Shown: one piece after another, positions 5,806 to 6,942 of the stretch
How the letters are laid out: every line of letters starts with the position of its first letter
How positions within the stretch are numbered: the stretch's first letter is position 1
NCBI GenBank assembly: GCA_036825435.1
Contig: DAISYG010000092.1
Location: 1 to 6,942, forward strand
DNA: 6,942 bases
Reading direction: 5' to 3'
Source: UBA931 sp036825435
Lineage (GTDB): Bacteria > Pseudomonadota > Gammaproteobacteria > Burkholderiales > Casimicrobiaceae
Position numbers and translations under genes: made by a program
The notes under the pieces: generated by a model
Database searches by the model: none
The model's input: the letters and a program-made list of their open reading frames with translations, nothing else
Told to the model about the DNA's origin: nothing

Positions 5806-5941
5806 TCAGGGTACAGACTTCAGGAGACAGGTTCCAGTAAAATCGTTGCCTTGCACGCAAAACTATAGAGACAAAAATTTCTCACCCTTGTTTAGCTTAA
5901 GCTCAAAACGTTGTTTTACACAGAACCACCCAAGAAACGGA

Positions 5942-5985
5942 TGTCATTGCGAGCCGACGAAGGAGGCGTGGCAATCCAGACAGTG
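5942..5985 (+). repeat. Palindromic extragenic repeat, TGTCATTGC type
   Basis: It begins TGTCATTGCGAGCC and ends GGCAATCCAGACAGTG. ATTGC near the start pairs with GCAAT near the end, with GCC and GGC extending the stem past small mismatches. The ending matches that of the repeat at 6724-6760 (minus strand) at 12 of 13 bases (AATCCAGACRGTG). Such units are known as dispersed extragenic repeats in many proteobacterial genomes; copy number here must be checked in the full genome. Confidence 0.5.
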
Positions 5986-6031
5986 CCGGTGAAGGTAGTG
6001 CGTCACGATGACCACCCCGGTCTGACGGCCA

Positions 6032-6048
6032 CCCCTCCAAAGGAGGGG
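6032..6048. repeat. CCCCTCC / GGAGGGG hairpin
   Basis: CCCCTCC (6032-6038) and GGAGGGG (6042-6048) pair perfectly around AAA. It lies 47 bases beyond the yajQ stop. It has no T tract on either strand, so it could slow or process transcripts from both convergent genes rather than being a classical terminator. Similar G/C hairpins occur as dispersed repeats in several bacteria. Confidence 0.5.
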
Positions 6049-6094
6049 AATAACACCACAGAAATGGAAACACTTTAACGTATCTATAAAAAAA

Positions 6095-6580
6095 TCAATC
6101 GCGGAAATTCTGGTACTGCAGCGGAAAATCGGTAATTTCTTTCTTCACCAACGCAATTGCATTCTGCAAATCGTCACGCTTGTTGCCGGATACGCGCACT
6201 GTTTCGCCTTGAATCGAAGCCTGTACTTTCGTCTTGCTGTCTTTGATCAATTTGACGATTTTTTTGGCAAGATCCTGCGCTACCCCCGTGCGCACCGTCA
6301 CTGTCTGTTTGACTTTGCCGCCCGATATCTTTTCGACTTCACCTTCCTTGAGCGAACGCACATCGACGCCGCGTTTGGTCAGCTTGCCAATGATAATGTC
6401 CATCACCTGCTGGCGTTTGAAGTCATCGTCGGCGAATAAAGTCAATATTTTGTCTTTGTACTCGACGCGTGCATCCGAACCTTTGAAATCGAACCGGTTG
6501 GTAATTTCCTTGTTCGCCTGATCGACTGCGTTGCGCACTTCGACTTCGTTAATCTCGGAAACAATATCAAATGAAGGCAT
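6095..6580 (-). CDS. yajQ: YajQ family nucleotide-binding protein
   Basis: YajQ proteins are small cytoplasmic proteins with two ferredoxin-like folds; some members bind cyclic di-GMP and act with transcription factors, and others bind tRNA or nucleotides. The 161-residue product is full length (E. coli YajQ is similar in size). It starts with the hallmark MPSFDIVSE, has RFDFKGSDA (29-37), a central KLTKRGVDVRSL, then KKIVKLIKDSKTKVQASIQGETVRVSGNKRDDLQ in the second half, and the conserved ending NFRD. The KGSDARVE variant is the form I associate with betaproteobacteria. The ATG at 6580 has an AAGGA about eight bases upstream. It is convergent with the isochorismatase-family gene and stands alone. 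Whether this copy binds cyclic di-GMP cannot be read from the sequence. Confidence 0.5.
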   Translation of the reverse strand: MPSFDIVSEINEVEVRNAVDQANKEITNRFDFKGSDARVEYKDKILTLFADDDFKRQQVMDIIIGKLTKRGVDVRSLKEGEVEKISGGKVKQTVTVRTGVAQDLAKKIVKLIKDSKTKVQASIQGETVRVSGNKRDDLQNAIALVKKEITDFPLQYQNFRD

Positions 6581-6625
6581 GTCGTTTTCCTTTTACATCA
6601 TGGTTAGCAATATGAATAGACACTC

Positions 6626-6653
6626 TGTATAAAAAACAGTGTTCCTATGTCAT
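6626..6653 (-). promoter_or_regulatory. Candidate yajQ promoter, -35 lying in a repeat end
   Basis: On the minus strand ATGACA (6648-6653), a 16-base spacer and TATACA (6626-6631) fit a sigma-70 promoter (5 of 6 and 4 of 6). Transcription would begin near 6619, about 39 bases before the yajQ ATG. The -35 is the outer end of the adjacent TGTCATT repeat. Confidence 0.5.
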
Positions 6654-6845
6654 TCTCGTGAAGGCTGCTTCAGGTATCAGGAATATTGGTCAAATACCAT
6701 CGTGACACACTACTCTCGCCAACACCGTCTGGATTCCCGCCTACTACTCGCGGGAATGACGCCACGGAGGTGGAAACGCCCTCTGCCGTCTGATCCCTGG
6801 CATCTGATACCTGAAAGCCGCGTCGCGTCGCTCCTCGCAATGACA
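6648..6845. repeat. 198-bp composite palindromic repeat (MITE-like)
   Basis: The outermost bases are TGTCATT (6648-6654) and AATGACA (6839-6845). Inside, TTCAGGTATCAG (6669-6680) is the perfect inverse of CTGATACCTGAA (6804-6815), and the match extends to GGCT/AGCC with a 2-base indel. At the centre ATTCCCGC (6733-6740) pairs with GCGGGAAT (6750-6757). It carries no coding sequence. It could be a non-autonomous mobile element or several small repeats inserted into each other. Confidence 0.5.
6724..6760 (-). repeat. Inner ATTCCCGC palindromic repeat
   Basis: On the minus strand it runs from GTCATTCCCGCG to GGCGGGAATCCAGACGGTG. The 8-bp arms enclose nine bases. It resembles the ATTCCC-N-GGGAAT repeats known from Neisseria (dRS3-like) and similar elements elsewhere. 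It shares its AATCCAGACRGTG end with the repeat at 5942-5985, so the two are probably of one family. Confidence 0.5.
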
Positions 6846-6942
6846 GCCGTTTTCTGGATATTGCGGTGGCGTTATTCAGTTATTCAGTCTTGAATTCAAC
6901 CACGAAGTGCAATTTTGACAACAGGAAGAAGGGTCAGGATGC

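Larger units (their letters stand above)
5806..6094. other. Gene-free stretch between two convergent genes, with repeats
   Basis: This separates the ends of the isochorismatase-family gene and yajQ. It holds a perfect 10-bp palindrome AGCTTAAGCT (5894-5903), a TGTCATT-type repeat (5942-5985) and a G/C-rich hairpin (6032-6048). I see no convincing coding region and no T-tailed terminator. Confidence 0.5.
6581..6942. other. Gene-free right end, mostly repeat sequence
   Basis: It holds the yajQ promoter region, then a composite palindromic repeat (6648-6845), an 8-bp tandem repeat (GTTATTCA twice, 6871-6886), and an unremarkable tail. No supported coding region is present; the open frame at 6639-6893 is a translation through the repeats. 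A TTGACA near 6915 and an ATG at 6939 could belong to a gene beginning beyond the edge, but that is not supported. Confidence 0.5.

Noticed and set aside
5786..5992. 68-residue plus-strand open frame
   Set aside because: Its C-terminal part (CHCEPTKEAWQS) is the typical spurious translation of a TGTCATTGCGAG repeat.
6663..6819. Similarity of AGGCTGC...TTCAGG and TACCTGAA to Neisseriaceae DNA uptake sequences
   Set aside because: No complete uptake sequence of any known dialect is present; the matches belong to one inverted repeat pair.
6639..6893. 84-residue plus-strand open frame
   Set aside because: It runs through the palindromic repeats and has no ribosome binding site or family resemblance.
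6915..6942. TTGACA followed by a purine-rich stretch and ATG at 6939, as the start of a next gene
   Set aside because: Only one codon is visible, so nothing can be supported.

Overview
The window carries the integrase end of an integrated mobilizable element, joined at a tRNA-Leu(UAA) gene to ordinary chromosomal genes. The FabG, FabD and YajQ sequences resemble betaproteobacterial versions most (Neisseriales or Nitrosomonadales-like is my best guess from memory of the families). A gammaproteobacterium cannot be excluded without a search. No canonical neisserial DNA uptake sequence is present.

Positions 1 to about 3070 look like accessory DNA. They hold the 3' part of a MobA/MobL (MobQ-type) relaxase gene, cut by the left window edge; a 296-base intergenic stretch with an unusually well-formed three-way-junction fold and a phased triple repeat; a small unrecognised membrane protein with nine glycines spaced exactly four residues apart (a deca-GX3-like repeat); and, convergent with it, a tyrosine-recombinase integrase. 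The integrase starts about 100 bases from the 3' end of a tRNA-Leu(UAA) gene, the classic layout of an element that integrates into the 3' end of a tRNA. No mating-pair-formation genes are visible, so an integrative mobilizable element is the simplest reading. Its other end lies left of the window.

Positions 3069 to 6580 are chromosomal. The tRNA-Leu has a good -10 box. fabD and fabG form a tight minus-strand pair for fatty acid synthesis, without the usual fabH, acpP and fabF neighbours. A divergent isochorismatase-family hydrolase gene shares a 278-base regulatory region with fabD; this region contains two perfect palindromes and a plausible sigma-70 promoter. A convergent yajQ gene follows.

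The two gene-free stretches around yajQ (5806-6094 and 6581-6942) are rich in small palindromic repeats with TGTCATT outer ends and AATCCAGAC-type ends, similar to dispersed extragenic repeats known from many proteobacteria. One of them appears to supply the -35 box of yajQ. The most unusual parts of the window are the folded region at 1139-1218, the GX3-repeat membrane protein with its 11-bp-phased upstream repeats, and the composite repeat at 6648-6845.
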